Notes: a model not told the origin generated them from the sequence alone. Shown: positions 17,525-26,831, numbered from the stretch's first letter. The stretch: DNA of 43,107 bases from Pseudomonadales bacterium (GCA_028281605.1 JANQJO010000049.1:1-43107), one strand, 5' to 3'. A program made the numbers and translations.

Positions 17525-18893
17525 AAAACAAACAACCCAGCGCTTCTGTTAACCGCTCCACCCCTTTCACAACCATCGCCTCAGGTGCCTTAAAACCACT
17601 TAAATTGGCTTTAGGCACCACTGCATAACGATACCCATGCTTATACGCTTCAAGAATACGTTCCTGACCATTAGGCGTAGGACGAATTTCCCCCGTTAAA
17701 CCCAGCTCACCCATCACCATCCACTCTTTGGGAATAATCTTGTCACGAAAACTGGAAACCATTGCCAAAACCAATGCCAAATCTACAGAAGTTTCTAGAG
17801 CTTTCACCCCACCCACCAAATTAATAAACACATCCTGATCACTTAATAATAAACCCGCCTGTTTATGCAAAATCGCTAACAGCATCGATAAACGATTTTG
17901 ATCTGTACCCACAGACACACGTGCAGCATACCCCCCTTGGTTTTGATCCACTAAAGCTTGCACTTCCACCAACAAGGGGCGCGTCCCCTCCCAAACAACC
18001 GTCACCACAGAACCAGGTGCAGGCTCTGTACTCTTAGAAATAAACAAAGCACTCGGGTTTTTAACCTCTTTTAAGCCCCCTTCCAACATAGCAAACACAC
18101 CCATTTCATTCACAGCACCAAAACGATTCTTTTGACTGCGTAAAATACGAAATCGTTGGTTTTGAGTCGACTCCAACAACAACGAACAATCAATAATATG
18201 TTCTAACACTTTTGGGCCTGCTAACATACCCTCCTTCGTCACATGCCCAACTAACAAAACAACCGTATCTGTCTGTTTAGCAAAACGCGTCAATAAAGCC
18301 GCACTCTCCCGAACCTGAGAAACACTGCCTGGCGCTGAGCCAATGCCTTCTAATTGCATCACTTGAATACTGTCCACCACCAAAACACGTGGCTTAAGCT
18401 CCGTTGCAGCTTTTAGTACCGATTCAATTTGTGTTTCTGCCATCAAATTTAATGCAGCAGCCTTTACACCCATCCTGGCTGCACGCATAGCCACTTGCTG
18501 CAAAGATTCCTCACCAGTCACATACAAACAAGACATTTTTTGAGCCAAGTCGCTGACCAACTGCAGTAACAATGTACTTTTTCCTGCCCCCGGGTGTCCT
18601 CCCATCAGTACCACTGAACCTGGTACTAAACCACCCCCGAAGACACGATTAATTTCTTCTATTGAAGTTTGAATCCGTGGTTTTTCTTCGGCAACAATAT
18701 CCATTAATTTCTGGATAACACCAATCGGCACACCCGCATAGCCTCCAGAAGTTGTCCACGGCTCTTTGGCTGTCGCTGTATGGCACACTTCTGTTAAAGC
18801 ATTCCAGGCCCCACATTCTGGACACTGCCCTTGCCACTTACTTTGACTGGCACCACACTCGGTACACACATAACTGGTTTTTGATTTCGCCAT
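17523..18893 (-). CDS. radA: DNA repair protein RadA
   Basis: A 456-residue ATP-dependent branch-migration factor for recombination intermediates. From ATG 18893 it begins MAKSKTSYVCTECG, with a C4 zinc finger (Cys10, 13, 24, 27), a RecA-like core with Walker A GGHPGAGKST near 98-107, the RadA-specific KNRFG motif at 255-259, and a Lon-protease-like C-terminal domain with GLTGEIRP. Upstream in-frame codons would overlap alr and lack homology, so they are excluded. It lies 10 bases after the alr stop, in one operon. The stop codon overlaps a 40-bp-stem palindrome. Confidence 0.96.
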   Translation of the reverse strand: MAKSKTSYVCTECGASQSKWQGQCPECGAWNALTEVCHTATAKEPWTTSGGYAGVPIGVIQKLMDIVAEEKPRIQTSIEEINRVFGGGLVPGSVVLMGGHPGAGKSTLLLQLVSDLAQKMSCLYVTGEESLQQVAMRAARMGVKAAALNLMAETQIESVLKAATELKPRVLVVDSIQVMQLEGIGSAPGSVSQVRESAALLTRFAKQTDTVVLLVGHVTKEGMLAGPKVLEHIIDCSLLLESTQNQRFRILRSQKNRFGAVNEMGVFAMLEGGLKEVKNPSALFISKSTEPAPGSVVTVVWEGTRPLLVEVQALVDQNQGGYAARVSVGTDQNRLSMLLAILHKQAGLLLSDQDVFINLVGGVKALETSVDLALVLAMVSSFRDKIIPKEWMVMGELGLTGEIRPTPNGQERILEAYKHGYRYAVVPKANLSGFKAPEAMVVKGVERLTEALGCLF

Positions 18894-18903
18894 CAATGCA
18901 TCA

Positions 18904-19992
18904 CTACAATGGAATGTACTCTCTTTTAGTACGCCGTGTAAGGCGACAAAACAATTCATAACTGATGGTGCCAGCTGATTTGGCAACTTCTTCTACTGCT
19001 ATCGTTTGCCCCCACAACTCAACACAATCTCCCAAACTGACCTGCTTAAGCGCACTGACATCAACCGTAATCATATCCATCGATACCGTCCCTACCACGG
19101 CACATCGCTGCCCACCAATACTGACGGCACGAGCTGTTTGCTGTGAACGTGGATAACCATCACCATAACCAATCCCAACTGTGGCTATTCGCATCGACCT
19201 TGGCGCACGAAAATGCCCACCATAACCCACTTCATCCCCCATTTTTAGATCATGCAGGGCAATCACCTTAGCCGTTAAGGTCATCACTGGTTTTAAACCA
19301 TAAGCAGAACCAACCTGAGATGGGTCCGGCGAAGCGCCATATAACATAATACCAGGCCTCACCCAATCTCTGAATGAAATCTTATTCGAATAATGCACAA
19401 GCAACCCTGAATTGGCGATACTCACCTCAGTCGATTTATTGGCGATCACTTGATTAAAACAGTACAGCTGTTTATCTGTACGAGAATCAACAGCACTATC
19501 AGCATTGGCCATGTGTGTCATTAATATAGTTTTTGTAACCACAGCACATTGATTGAGCCTGCTCCAGACTTCATCGACCATTTGGGGACTAAACCCTAAA
19601 CGATTCATACCTGTATTGACTTTCAACCAAACTGTCAGTCGCTCCTTTTTCTTTAACAAGCTCTCTATCCACTGAATCTGGACCCATTCATGCACAACAA
19701 CTTGATAATTCAAGGCGATTATTTCATCAAGCTCATCACGTGCAAAAGGCCCTTCTAAAATTAAAATCGGCTTATCAATACCAGCTTCCCTTAAAGGCCT
19801 AGCCTCTTCAATATGCGCTACCGCAAAACCATCAGCCTCTTGCAACCCCAGCATGACGGGTAATAAACCATGACCATAAGCATCAGATTTAACAACCGCT
19901 ATCACTCGACTGTTCGGGGCAAAGGTCTTGGCTCGCGCTAAGTTATATTTTAAAGCACTCAAATCAATCTTCGCTATGACATCTCTAGACAT
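18904..19992 (-). CDS. alr: Alanine racemase
   Basis: This PLP enzyme makes D-alanine for peptidoglycan. From ATG 19992 it has 362 residues, typical for the family. The PLP lysine is Lys35 in VVKSDAYGHG, and the second catalytic base Tyr lies in VGIGYGDGYPR. The start is set by GGAAA six bases upstream; an in-frame TTG at 20001 is less likely. The space to dnaB holds an exact 14-base tandem duplication that includes the dnaB stop codon. It is cotranscribed with dnaB and radA. Confidence 0.96.
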   Translation of the reverse strand: MSRDVIAKIDLSALKYNLARAKTFAPNSRVIAVVKSDAYGHGLLPVMLGLQEADGFAVAHIEEARPLREAGIDKPILILEGPFARDELDEIIALNYQVVVHEWVQIQWIESLLKKKERLTVWLKVNTGMNRLGFSPQMVDEVWSRLNQCAVVTKTILMTHMANADSAVDSRTDKQLYCFNQVIANKSTEVSIANSGLLVHYSNKISFRDWVRPGIMLYGASPDPSQVGSAYGLKPVMTLTAKVIALHDLKMGDEVGYGGHFRAPRSMRIATVGIGYGDGYPRSQQTARAVSIGGQRCAVVGTVSMDMITVDVSALKQVSLGDCVELWGQTIAVEEVAKSAGTISYELFCRLTRRTKREYIPL

Positions 19993-19999
19993 ATTTTCC

Positions 20000-20027
20000 A
20001 AATAAACGTCCTAAAATAAACGTCCTA
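20000..20027. repeat. 14-bp exact tandem duplication at the dnaB stop
   Basis: AAATAAACGTCCTA occurs twice in direct tandem (20000-20013, 20014-20027). On the minus strand each unit reads TAG GACGTTTATTT, so the dnaB stop codon and the adjacent AGGA were copied together. It looks like a recent slippage event in the dnaB-alr spacer. Confidence 0.9.
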
Positions 20028-21452
20028 ATAGCCTCGAGCTAAATTCTCAAACTTAGTGTACTTTCCTAAGAAAGCCATACGCACCATCCCTGTTGGACCA
20101 TTACGATGCTTACCAATAATCACCTCAGCAATGCCCTTATCTGGACTCTCTTCATTATAAACTTCATCTCGATAAATAAAAGCAATCAAATCAGCATCTT
20201 GCTCAATGGCTCCAGACTCTCTTAGATCAGACATGACCGGCCTCTTATTAGGTCTTTGCTCTAAACTTCGATTAAGCTGGGACAAGGCAATGACAGGTGT
20301 ATTGAGTTCTTTCGCTAGCGCTTTTAAGCTACGAGAAACTTCGGAAATTTCTGCTACTCGACTCTCCGCACTTTGCACCCGCATTAATTGCAAATAGTCC
20401 ACCAAAATCACACCAATCTCACCACATTCTCGAAACAATCTGCGAGATCTTGCTCTAATCTCCATCGGTGTCAAAGCCGCCGAGTCATCAATATATATTT
20501 TTTGCTCTGCCAATAAACTAATGGCTGAATTCAATCTCGGCCAATCATCTTCTTCTAATTTACCACTGCGCACCCGAGTTTGATCAATACGACCCAAAGA
20601 CGACAGCATACGCATCACCAAAGCATCTGCTGGCATTTCTAAACTGAACACTAACACTGGCTTACCGGTTTTAATCGCCGTATTCTCACAAATATTCATC
20701 GCAAACGTCGTTTTACCCATCGACGGCCTACCTGCAACGATGATTAAATCCGCAGGCTGCAAACCAGAAGTTAGTTCATCCAACTCATCAAAACCAGTAG
20801 ACAACCCTGTCAAAGTCTTATCTGAAGTAAATAAAGCATCAATTTTATCAACAGCACGTGTTAGCAAAGGCTTAATGGGCAAAGGCCCTGTATTTTGAGT
20901 ACGGTTTTCAGCTATTTCAAAAACACGGCGCTCGGCCAAATCGAGTATTTCTTCACTGGAGAGACCTTCTGGATTGAAGGCTTTGTCCGCAATGTCTCCT
21001 GTTACCGAAATTAAATTGCGTAAAATAGCTCTCTCACGCACAATGTCAGCATAAGCTTTGATATTCGCAGCACTGGGTGTATTCTTAGCCAAAGTGGCTA
21101 AATACGCTAAGCCACCCACTTGTTCTAATAGGCCTTGACCAGTCAGCATTTCCGAGACTGTAACAACATCCACAGGCTTGCCTGCCTCTGCCAAATTAAA
21201 GATGACATTGAAAATTTCACGATGATCAGGCAAATAAAAATCAACAGCCACGACTTTATCTGCAATATCATCCCAACGCCCGTTATCCAATAGCAAACCA
21301 CCAATCACGGCTTGTTCCGCTTCAATAGAATGGGGCGGCTCCTTAATTGACGATAACTCTTCTTTCACGGTCGCAGCACGCGTAGCTTGTGCCACAGACA
21401 AATAAGATGCCTCTACACGCTCTACCTCTACATCCTCTATATTCTCTGACAT
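20025..21452 (-). CDS. dnaB: Replicative DNA helicase DnaB
   Basis: A 475-residue hexameric helicase that unwinds DNA at the fork. The N-terminal DnaB domain starts near PPHSIEAEQAVIGGLLLDNG (about 40-60), followed by the linker and a RecA-like domain with Walker A GRPSMGKTTF near 236-245, Walker B ILVDYLQLM and the DLRESGAIEQDADLI arginine-finger region. No intein is present. The gene has its usual neighbours, except that a phosphatase gene separates it from rplI. Confidence 0.97.
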   Translation of the reverse strand: MSENIEDVEVERVEASYLSVAQATRAATVKEELSSIKEPPHSIEAEQAVIGGLLLDNGRWDDIADKVVAVDFYLPDHREIFNVIFNLAEAGKPVDVVTVSEMLTGQGLLEQVGGLAYLATLAKNTPSAANIKAYADIVRERAILRNLISVTGDIADKAFNPEGLSSEEILDLAERRVFEIAENRTQNTGPLPIKPLLTRAVDKIDALFTSDKTLTGLSTGFDELDELTSGLQPADLIIVAGRPSMGKTTFAMNICENTAIKTGKPVLVFSLEMPADALVMRMLSSLGRIDQTRVRSGKLEEDDWPRLNSAISLLAEQKIYIDDSAALTPMEIRARSRRLFRECGEIGVILVDYLQLMRVQSAESRVAEISEVSRSLKALAKELNTPVIALSQLNRSLEQRPNKRPVMSDLRESGAIEQDADLIAFIYRDEVYNEESPDKGIAEVIIGKHRNGPTGMVRMAFLGKYTKFENLARGY

Positions 21453-21520
21453 ACTCTATTCTACCGTACAAATGCGATAAACATCACCTATGACTCTATA
21501 TCACATCGATTATGGCTATT

Positions 21521-23359
21521 TTATTGCCTTAGCTCAAAACGATCTTTGAGCTGTCCATTCACATCATAAGCCCGATAAACCAGTTTATTCGCTTTTATTT
21601 GAATATCCAATATTTGATAAGTTGACACCTGCGTAAATGCACTTGCAGCATACTCACGACGCGCTTGAGGATACATTTTAGCCCCCGACACTGACACCAC
21701 ATAAACTGTACCTTCTTCATCTTCTCGCCGAACAAGATCATTACGCATAGGATAGGTTCGCAAATAAGAATGATCATGTCCTTGCAACACCAAATCCACC
21801 TTCATTTCATCAAAAATAGGCACCCAATGCTCTCTAATAGCTTGATTATCCCGATCAGGCGCAGCTGAATAAGCTGGGTGATGATAAACAACAATTTTCC
21901 AAGTTGCATTACCGTCTCTCAGCACTGCTCTAAGCCAGGCACTTTGACTTTTTGGGTCTAAATTAGAGTCCATCACCACAAACAACACATTACCAAAATT
22001 AAAAAAATAAGCGCGCTCAGCTTCCACATCAATCGGACCATTTTCAAGCAAAGAAAACAGCTGCAAATACAACGTGGGATGCCTCAACCTACCTTGTACT
22101 TCATGATTACCAATTACAGGCACAACAGGTCGGCGATCAAATACCCCAGATGTATAATGAAAAAATTCATCCCAATTATCACGCTCATTACCACGATCAA
22201 CTAGATCCCCTGCCATAATATAAAAACGTGCATCCGGTCGAGCGCTAAAAGCCTTACGCAATAAATCTCCCCAATGATACAAACCGTTTTGAGCATCTCC
22301 CATATAAACAAAGGAAAAATCATTAGAGCCTTTAGGAGCCGTGCGGAACTTAGCCCACTGGCTCCACAGATGGCCATCACCTGTACCCACCGCGTACCAA
22401 TACTCTGTATCTGGAACTAAACCTTCCAATCGGACTTCATGACGGTGAGACACTGGATCATTAACAACATAAGGGCTGTCAATACGAGCGGTCTTAGCTT
22501 TAACCCATTTAGCTTCAGCCATACTGGGTTTAACACCCAATTGAGCCTTAGTATAAACCGCTTGGCCTCTCGAAACAGCTGCCTGTGTACGCCAAGTAAT
22601 CGCTTGAGACACCGCCGGATCAGCATGATAAGTTAAAACAACTTGATCAGGTTTCGCTTGGCTAGGATAATCCGTGATCCGAAAGCGCTCCAAGAGCTGA
22701 CTGTGTTTACGACTGCTGAACCGTGTTTGCACCAACACTTTGCCCTGCAAAAATTGAGGCACCTTACGCACAATATCGTCTTCATCCGTATGCGGCCTAA
22801 CCCCATCTTTCCAACTGGCAAGTCGTAAATATTTGGGATATAAATCACTGACAGTCACAGTGTCACGAGAATTTTGTGCGGACAATGCCACCAAATAATG
22901 ATTATGTTGCGCACTAAAACCATTGACCCCTAAACGGACACGACCAGGCCCAGCATCCTTTTCCCAAACTCTATAAACGAAAGGGTCTTCTTTAAAAAGT
23001 TGCTGAGTACGAACAAAGCCAGCATCTTTAAGCCAAAAAGGTTCAGAAGCCGCAGATTCATCAATCAACAACCACAACTGCGCAGGAACATTTAATGTAA
23101 ATTGAATATGCGCTGTCGATAAAACACTCTTTTCAACTTCAGTTAGGTAGGACACCAGTGAATCAGAAGTCAAATTCATCAGTTCAGTGGGGGTTTGTGT
23201 AACACGCAGACGATCAATGATTGAAGCGATTACATCATGCACCGATGGGTCTTGTTTGCTGTGGGCCAAAGCATTGCCAGCCCACTGCATAAAAACAAAG
23301 CAAACAAAAAGTCGTAAAGCGATGTCAAGCCTTACCCATAACCAAAAGTTGGCACCCAA
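21521..23359 (-). CDS. Secreted purple-acid-phosphatase-like metallophosphoesterase
   Basis: A 612-residue exported protein. A signal peptide ends at about residue 32 (GNALA). An unassigned N-terminal region of about 200 residues is followed by a fibronectin-like purple acid phosphatase N domain (about 230-345, EYWYAVGTGD near its end) and a calcineurin-like catalytic domain. Metal ligands are visible in YMGDAQNG, GDLVDRG, GNHE, VVYHHPAYS and GHDHSY. It likely releases phosphate from extracellular organic phosphate. The start is TTG, four bases beyond the rplI stop, giving a proper signal peptide. It is out of place: it interrupts the conserved rplI-dnaB junction inside a ribosomal/replication operon. 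Confidence 0.88.
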   Translation of the reverse strand: MGANFWLWVRLDIALRLFVCFVFMQWAGNALAHSKQDPSVHDVIASIIDRLRVTQTPTELMNLTSDSLVSYLTEVEKSVLSTAHIQFTLNVPAQLWLLIDESAASEPFWLKDAGFVRTQQLFKEDPFVYRVWEKDAGPGRVRLGVNGFSAQHNHYLVALSAQNSRDTVTVSDLYPKYLRLASWKDGVRPHTDEDDIVRKVPQFLQGKVLVQTRFSSRKHSQLLERFRITDYPSQAKPDQVVLTYHADPAVSQAITWRTQAAVSRGQAVYTKAQLGVKPSMAEAKWVKAKTARIDSPYVVNDPVSHRHEVRLEGLVPDTEYWYAVGTGDGHLWSQWAKFRTAPKGSNDFSFVYMGDAQNGLYHWGDLLRKAFSARPDARFYIMAGDLVDRGNERDNWDEFFHYTSGVFDRRPVVPVIGNHEVQGRLRHPTLYLQLFSLLENGPIDVEAERAYFFNFGNVLFVVMDSNLDPKSQSAWLRAVLRDGNATWKIVVYHHPAYSAAPDRDNQAIREHWVPIFDEMKVDLVLQGHDHSYLRTYPMRNDLVRREDEEGTVYVVSVSGAKMYPQARREYAASAFTQVSTYQILDIQIKANKLVYRAYDVNGQLKDRFELRQ

Positions 23360-23362
23360 AGC

Positions 23363-23824
23363 TCACTCTGCAACCACTACCAACTTCACACGGGTCGATA
23401 CTTCACTGTGTAACTGCAACAGGATTTCATACTCACCAATATTACGAATGGTATCTTGCGGCAGTATGACCTCCTTCTTTTCAACCTTTATACCTAACGC
23501 CGTAATCGCTTCTGCAATATTTCGAGTACCAACAGAGCCAAACAGCTTCCCTTCATCACCCGCTTTGGCCGCTATACTAACCACTGTATCATTAAGCTGC
23601 TCAACACGCGCTTCAGCAGCAGCAATTTCAGCTTTCACAGTCTGTTCCAGCTCTTGTCGGCGCGCTTCAAACTCAGCTTCATTTGCTGCTGTTGCTGGTA
23701 CAGCCTTACCACTTGGAATTAAGTAATTCCTAGCAAACCCACCTTTGACTTTTACCTTTTTGCCCAAAGAACCTAACTTACGAATACTTTCTAGCAATAT
23801 CACTTCGACCGTAGACATAGTCAT
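23363..23824 (-). CDS. rplI: 50S ribosomal protein L9
   Basis: A 153-residue L9. The family signature [18 protein letters not shown] lies near residues 27-46, followed by the long helix and C-terminal domain. It binds 23S rRNA near the L1 stalk and supports reading-frame fidelity. Two starts are possible: ATG 23824 with GAGGG four bases upstream, or ATG 23818, nearer to the E. coli start and ten bases from the same site. It lies between rpsR and the phosphatase gene. Confidence 0.96.
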   Translation of the reverse strand: MTMSTVEVILLESIRKLGSLGKKVKVKGGFARNYLIPSGKAVPATAANEAEFEARRQELEQTVKAEIAAAEARVEQLNDTVVSIAAKAGDEGKLFGSVGTRNIAEAITALGIKVEKKEVILPQDTIRNIGEYEILLQLHSEVSTRVKLVVVAE

Positions 23825-23856
23825 TGACCCTCAATTCTTTAATGAACCTGTAAAAC

Positions 23857-24081
23857 TCAATGCCTATCAGTATAAGGCAACAATGCAATATAACGTGCGA
23901 TCTTAATCGCGCTGGACAATTGACGCTGATAACGTGCTTGCGTCCCTGTTATACGACTGGGTACTATTTTTCCAGTTTCAGTAATAAAATTTCTCAACGT
24001 TTGCAAATCTTTGTAATCAATCTCTTCAACACCACTGGCTGTAAAACGACAAAACTTCTTTCTTCGGCTGAATCGAGCCAT
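23857..24081 (-). CDS. rpsR: 30S ribosomal protein S18
   Basis: A 74-residue S18 with the typical RRKKFCRF start, [20 protein letters not shown] in the middle and [20 protein letters not shown] at the end. It pairs with S6 on the 30S platform. Length and position between rpsF and rplI are standard. Confidence 0.97.
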   Translation of the reverse strand: MARFSRRKKFCRFTASGVEEIDYKDLQTLRNFITETGKIVPSRITGTQARYQRQLSSAIKIARYIALLPYTDRH

Positions 24082-24139
24082 AATCCTAATCCTCTTTAAA
24101 TTTGACCATTTGATTGATATCTAAGTTAAGGCAGGGCCT

Positions 24140-24571
24140 TTAAGACTCAACACTTACATCAACAGTGTCTCCATCAGTTTCACTTTCCATTGCATCACCA
24201 TCACGAACATCATGCGGCTCTGAGTCTTTCAGTGAATAGTCTTCTTTATCATCAGAATTCTTAAGCATCGGAGATTCTGTTGTGATTGCACTCTTTTTAC
24301 TCAAAATCAGACTACGAATAATTGCATCGTTAAACTTAAAAGCCAACTCAAGCTCTTTCAAAGTGGAAGGATCACACTCTATATTCACTAAAAGATAGTG
24401 CCCCTTATGAACTTTCTGAATGGGGTAGGCCAAATGCCGACGCCCCCAATCCTCTAATCGATGTAAATGGCCACCACTTTGCTTAACCTGGCCAATATAC
24501 TTTTCAATCATTTGATTAGCTTGTTCACTCTGATCAGGGTGTATGATTAGAACAATTTCATAATGCCGCAT
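24140..24571 (-). CDS. rpsF: 30S ribosomal protein S6 with long acidic tail
   Basis: A 143-residue S6. The first 95 residues are the conserved fold ([36 protein letters not shown]). The last 45 are strongly acidic, rich in Asp, Glu and Ser. E. coli S6 also ends in an acidic tail that receives glutamates from RimK; here the acidity is largely encoded. AAGGAG lies 8 bases before the ATG. This is the first gene of the operon; the leader contains a family C palindrome about 85 bases upstream. Confidence 0.96.
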   Translation of the reverse strand: MRHYEIVLIIHPDQSEQANQMIEKYIGQVKQSGGHLHRLEDWGRRHLAYPIQKVHKGHYLLVNIECDPSTLKELELAFKFNDAIIRSLILSKKSAITTESPMLKNSDDKEDYSLKDSEPHDVRDGDAMESETDGDTVDVSVES

Positions 24572-24655
24572 TATATGCTCCTTATGGATATCAAGCCTTC
24601 AAGCACAGCTGAAAGCAAGAAGCTATTTTTTTTAAAAAACCTTATTTAAGACACC

Positions 24656-24719
24656 TTTACCGTGAAAATGTAATTTTCATCACCTAGGGTGACGAAAATT
24701 AAATCGCTCATGGCTGTTT
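24656..24719. repeat. Palindromic element, family C copy 2
   Basis: A hairpin with arms at 24671-24684 and 24688-24701 and a TAG loop, again centred on CACCTAGGGTG, with the same flanks as 10771-10837. Two arm pairs are T-A and A-T here where copy 1 has C-G and G-C. It lies between the divergent rpsF operon and the repressor gene. Confidence 0.85.
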
Positions 24720-24848
24720 CTCTTCATAAGAAAAGGCTCCTCATTGTATGAAAATACTTGAAGATATACTAGCAAGAAATGATGTAATTACGAATGGATA
24801 TAAAAAATTACGTGGTTAAATTCACTTCTTTCACTTCCACTACAAGTC

Positions 24849-24868
24849 ATTTTAGTAGACACTAAAAT
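24849..24868. promoter_or_regulatory. Candidate operator 1: ATTTTAGT inverted repeat
   Basis: ATTTTAGT and its exact complement ACTAAAAT lie four bases apart, a dyad of a size suited to an HTH dimer. It is 75 bases upstream of the repressor gene. A 10-base direct repeat AAATTACACC also occurs at 24865-24874 and 24898-24907, 33 bases apart. Confidence 0.45.
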
Positions 24869-24909
24869 TACACCCAAATAGTGTTGATTTAAAAAACAAA
24901 TTACACCTG

Positions 24910-24935
24910 AATCATATAAACAGTACTATATGATT
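24910..24935. promoter_or_regulatory. Candidate operator 2: AATCATATA inverted repeat before the repressor start
   Basis: Two perfect 9-base arms, AATCATATA (24910-24918) and TATATGATT (24927-24935), with an 8-base spacer. The dyad ends 7 bases before the repressor ATG and occupies the place of a ribosome binding site, which is otherwise absent. This is a good site for autorepression. Confidence 0.55.
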
Positions 24936-24942
24936 ACGTCTC

Positions 24943-25686
24943 ATGACCGTGTTTAAAGATAACAAAGAACTGTTTGCCGAGCGCCTGAATTATGCTTGTG
25001 AGCTATCAAAAACAATCCCACCTCTACAAAAAGGTATGCAAACTGTCATTCGAAAGCATATTGGTGTCAGTCAAGAAACCGTTCGCAAATGGCTAAATGG
25101 GGAAGCTATCCCTCGCTACGATAAAATTCAAAAACTATCCAGCCTGTTAGAATGCTCACCACAATGGCTAGCCTTTGGTGACGGTGAACCCCCAAGTGGC
25201 ACAGGCACAAACGTACTTAAAGTCAGCCAAAATGCCTCTAGCTTTTTTAATACACACCAAACTCACTCCATAAAACCAATCGCACACATAACAATCATAA
25301 ACTTGGAACACGCACACAACTACAGAACTCTATTAGAGCAAAAAGAGACCAGTGACACCATCCCTATGATACAAGAGCACATAGAGTATACAGAAAGTTT
25401 TGCCGTGATCATCAGTGACCACAACTACCCTCCTTTCATCTCCATTACCCCAGGAAATACGCACTTAATCTGTAGTCCTACTGCACCACTGGCACCTGGC
25501 GATCTCATACTCTGTCGGATTAAAGAAAAAAACTATCTTAGACAGTACCAACGAATCACCGGAACTCGCTATCGTTTACAAAGCCTCAACCCTAACGAAG
25601 GCTTTGACGTGTTTAACAACGAACACCGTATCAATATTTTTGCAGTAGCTTACAGAGCCTATTCCTGCAAAAAGATCAAAAAATAA
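24943..25686 (+). CDS. Phage-type repressor, HTH plus degenerate S24 domain
   Basis: A 247-residue CI/LexA-like protein. An N-terminal helix-turn-helix covers about residues 34-72 (HIGVSQETVRKWLNGEAIPR and SSLLECSPQWLAFG). The C-terminal 100 residues match the S24 peptidase fold, with PPFISITPGNTHLIC, LAPGDLILCRI and LQSLNPNEGFDVF. The self-cleavage Ser-Met is replaced (ISDHNYPPF), and the usual catalytic Lys position reads LRQYQR, so autoproteolysis is unlikely. It may be a domesticated prophage regulator that is not induced through RecA. Two inverted repeats upstream are probable operators. No other phage genes lie nearby. Confidence 0.8.
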   Translation: MTVFKDNKELFAERLNYACELSKTIPPLQKGMQTVIRKHIGVSQETVRKWLNGEAIPRYDKIQKLSSLLECSPQWLAFGDGEPPSGTGTNVLKVSQNASSFFNTHQTHSIKPIAHITIINLEHAHNYRTLLEQKETSDTIPMIQEHIEYTESFAVIISDHNYPPFISITPGNTHLICSPTAPLAPGDLILCRIKEKNYLRQYQRITGTRYRLQSLNPNEGFDVFNNEHRINIFAVAYRAYSCKKIKK

Positions 25687-25741
25687 CCTCATTATTCTTA
25701 CACTAAACTCAATCAGGATCAACAAAAATAACCATCAAAAG

Positions 25742-25770
25742 TTGACATTATTTCACTTTTAATTTGTAAT
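25742..25770 (+). promoter_or_regulatory. Sigma70-type promoter for the small coiled-coil gene
   Basis: TTGACA (25742-25747, perfect -35) and TGTAAT (25765-25770, five of six for -10) with an ideal 17-base spacer, about 50 bases upstream of the next start codon. Confidence 0.7.
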
Positions 25771-25820
25771 TATAGGCGTTTTCATCATCCCATTGCCTAT
25801 CTTTAAGGAGAGAATCATAC

Positions 25821-26033
25821 ATGCAAGAACATTGTAAACAGCCAAAGTGCATTCAACAAAGGAAATTGCTGCGCCAAGCCCAAGAGGCGATCAGTCAACT
25901 AAAAGCTAAAAATGTAGTTTTAGTTATGGAAAATCACTCACTACAGGATGCTCTGAGTCAAGCCCAGCAAAATATCAAAGAACCTAAAACAAGCCCATCA
26001 CAAAACCCAAAGGCTCATAAAATAATCGAATGA
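25821..26033 (+). CDS. Small coiled-coil protein, unknown function
   Basis: A 70-residue hydrophilic protein with two N-terminal cysteines (Cys5 and Cys10 in EHCKQPKCIQQ), a helical coiled-coil stretch (about 12-52, regular Leu/Ala/Val spacing) and a Pro/Ser/Lys tail. A consensus promoter and AAGGAG ten bases before ATG make it a convincing gene. I do not recognise a family. It lies downstream of the phage-type repressor, but has its own promoter. Confidence 0.7.
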   Translation: MQEHCKQPKCIQQRKLLRQAQEAISQLKAKNVVLVMENHSLQDALSQAQQNIKEPKTSPSQNPKAHKIIE

Positions 26034-26284
26034 ATAGCTGTTTTCACTCCAAGCTTAATATTTTTTAAGCAACCACTGACAAGATCAACGCGCAATATTT
26101 ATCCAAAAAATTGCACTTTCAAATCTTTACTATTATGAGTTAGAAGCATTCGACAACCGTATACGAATATGCAGTATAGTTTACCTCGATTAACGGCTTT
26201 ATCAAAACTGACGTTAAGGTTGTCGTGACAAAGGTATTATTTATGTTACTAGCAGTTCTTACAGTAACAATTTAATGAAACACA

Positions 26285-26719
26285 TCAACACAAAGATAAA
26301 TGACTCAAATCCAATTGCAATGGAGCATGTTCCCGATAAACATCTTGCATATCAACCCCCAGGGGGGCTAAAGATATATAGCCAATGTTGTACTGCACAG
26401 GTTTTTCTACGGGCTGCGGCTCCAACATCAAAGAACCTACAGGTGCCAAAGCAAAGACTGGCTCTTGCTCCTGTGGTTCAGGTTTCACCTCAGGCTCAAT
26501 CTGTACAACAATGCCCGCCTCTTGTAACACCCTATGATATTTTCTAGCTTTAACTTCATCCAACCCATGCTTAAGAACAACACGCCTACCTGAAAACATC
26601 GCGGCTATTTGCTGATTAGAAGCCTTAAACAATTTCGCAACGTTCCTCTGAGCCTCAGATAACTCCACACCCGATAGCAAAGCACCACTAAATATTACTT
26701 TAAACAAATTCTGCTCCAT
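26285..26719 (-). CDS. Hypothetical protein with conserved N-terminal domain
   Basis: A 144-residue protein from ATG 26719, chosen because AGAGGGG lies just upstream; an ATG at 26737 is in frame. Residues 4-70 form a basic domain (FKVIFSGALLSGVEL, AAMFSGRRVVLKHGL, VLQEAGIVVQIEP) whose pattern I have seen at the N-terminus of assorted gammaproteobacterial membrane proteins, without a known function. A Pro/Glu/Gln-rich linker and a short C-terminal tail follow. There is no membrane segment here, so it may be a free-standing version. Confidence 0.6.
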   Translation of the reverse strand: MEQNLFKVIFSGALLSGVELSEAQRNVAKLFKASNQQIAAMFSGRRVVLKHGLDEVKARKYHRVLQEAGIVVQIEPEVKPEPQEQEPVFALAPVGSLMLEPQPVEKPVQYNIGYISLAPLGVDMQDVYREHAPLQLDLSHLSLC

Positions 26720-26831
26720 AAGGCCCCTCTCTAACATTTAAATTTAGGCTTGTTTCCTTATAGTATAAGCTCTATGCTCTGTTTGCAGCGTCACTGAGAC
26801 CTTTTGTGAGTAAAACCAAAGGAGCATCAAC

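Noticed and set aside
26275..26547. 90-codon frame on the plus strand
   Set aside because: It is antisense to the better supported 144-residue gene with a ribosome binding site.
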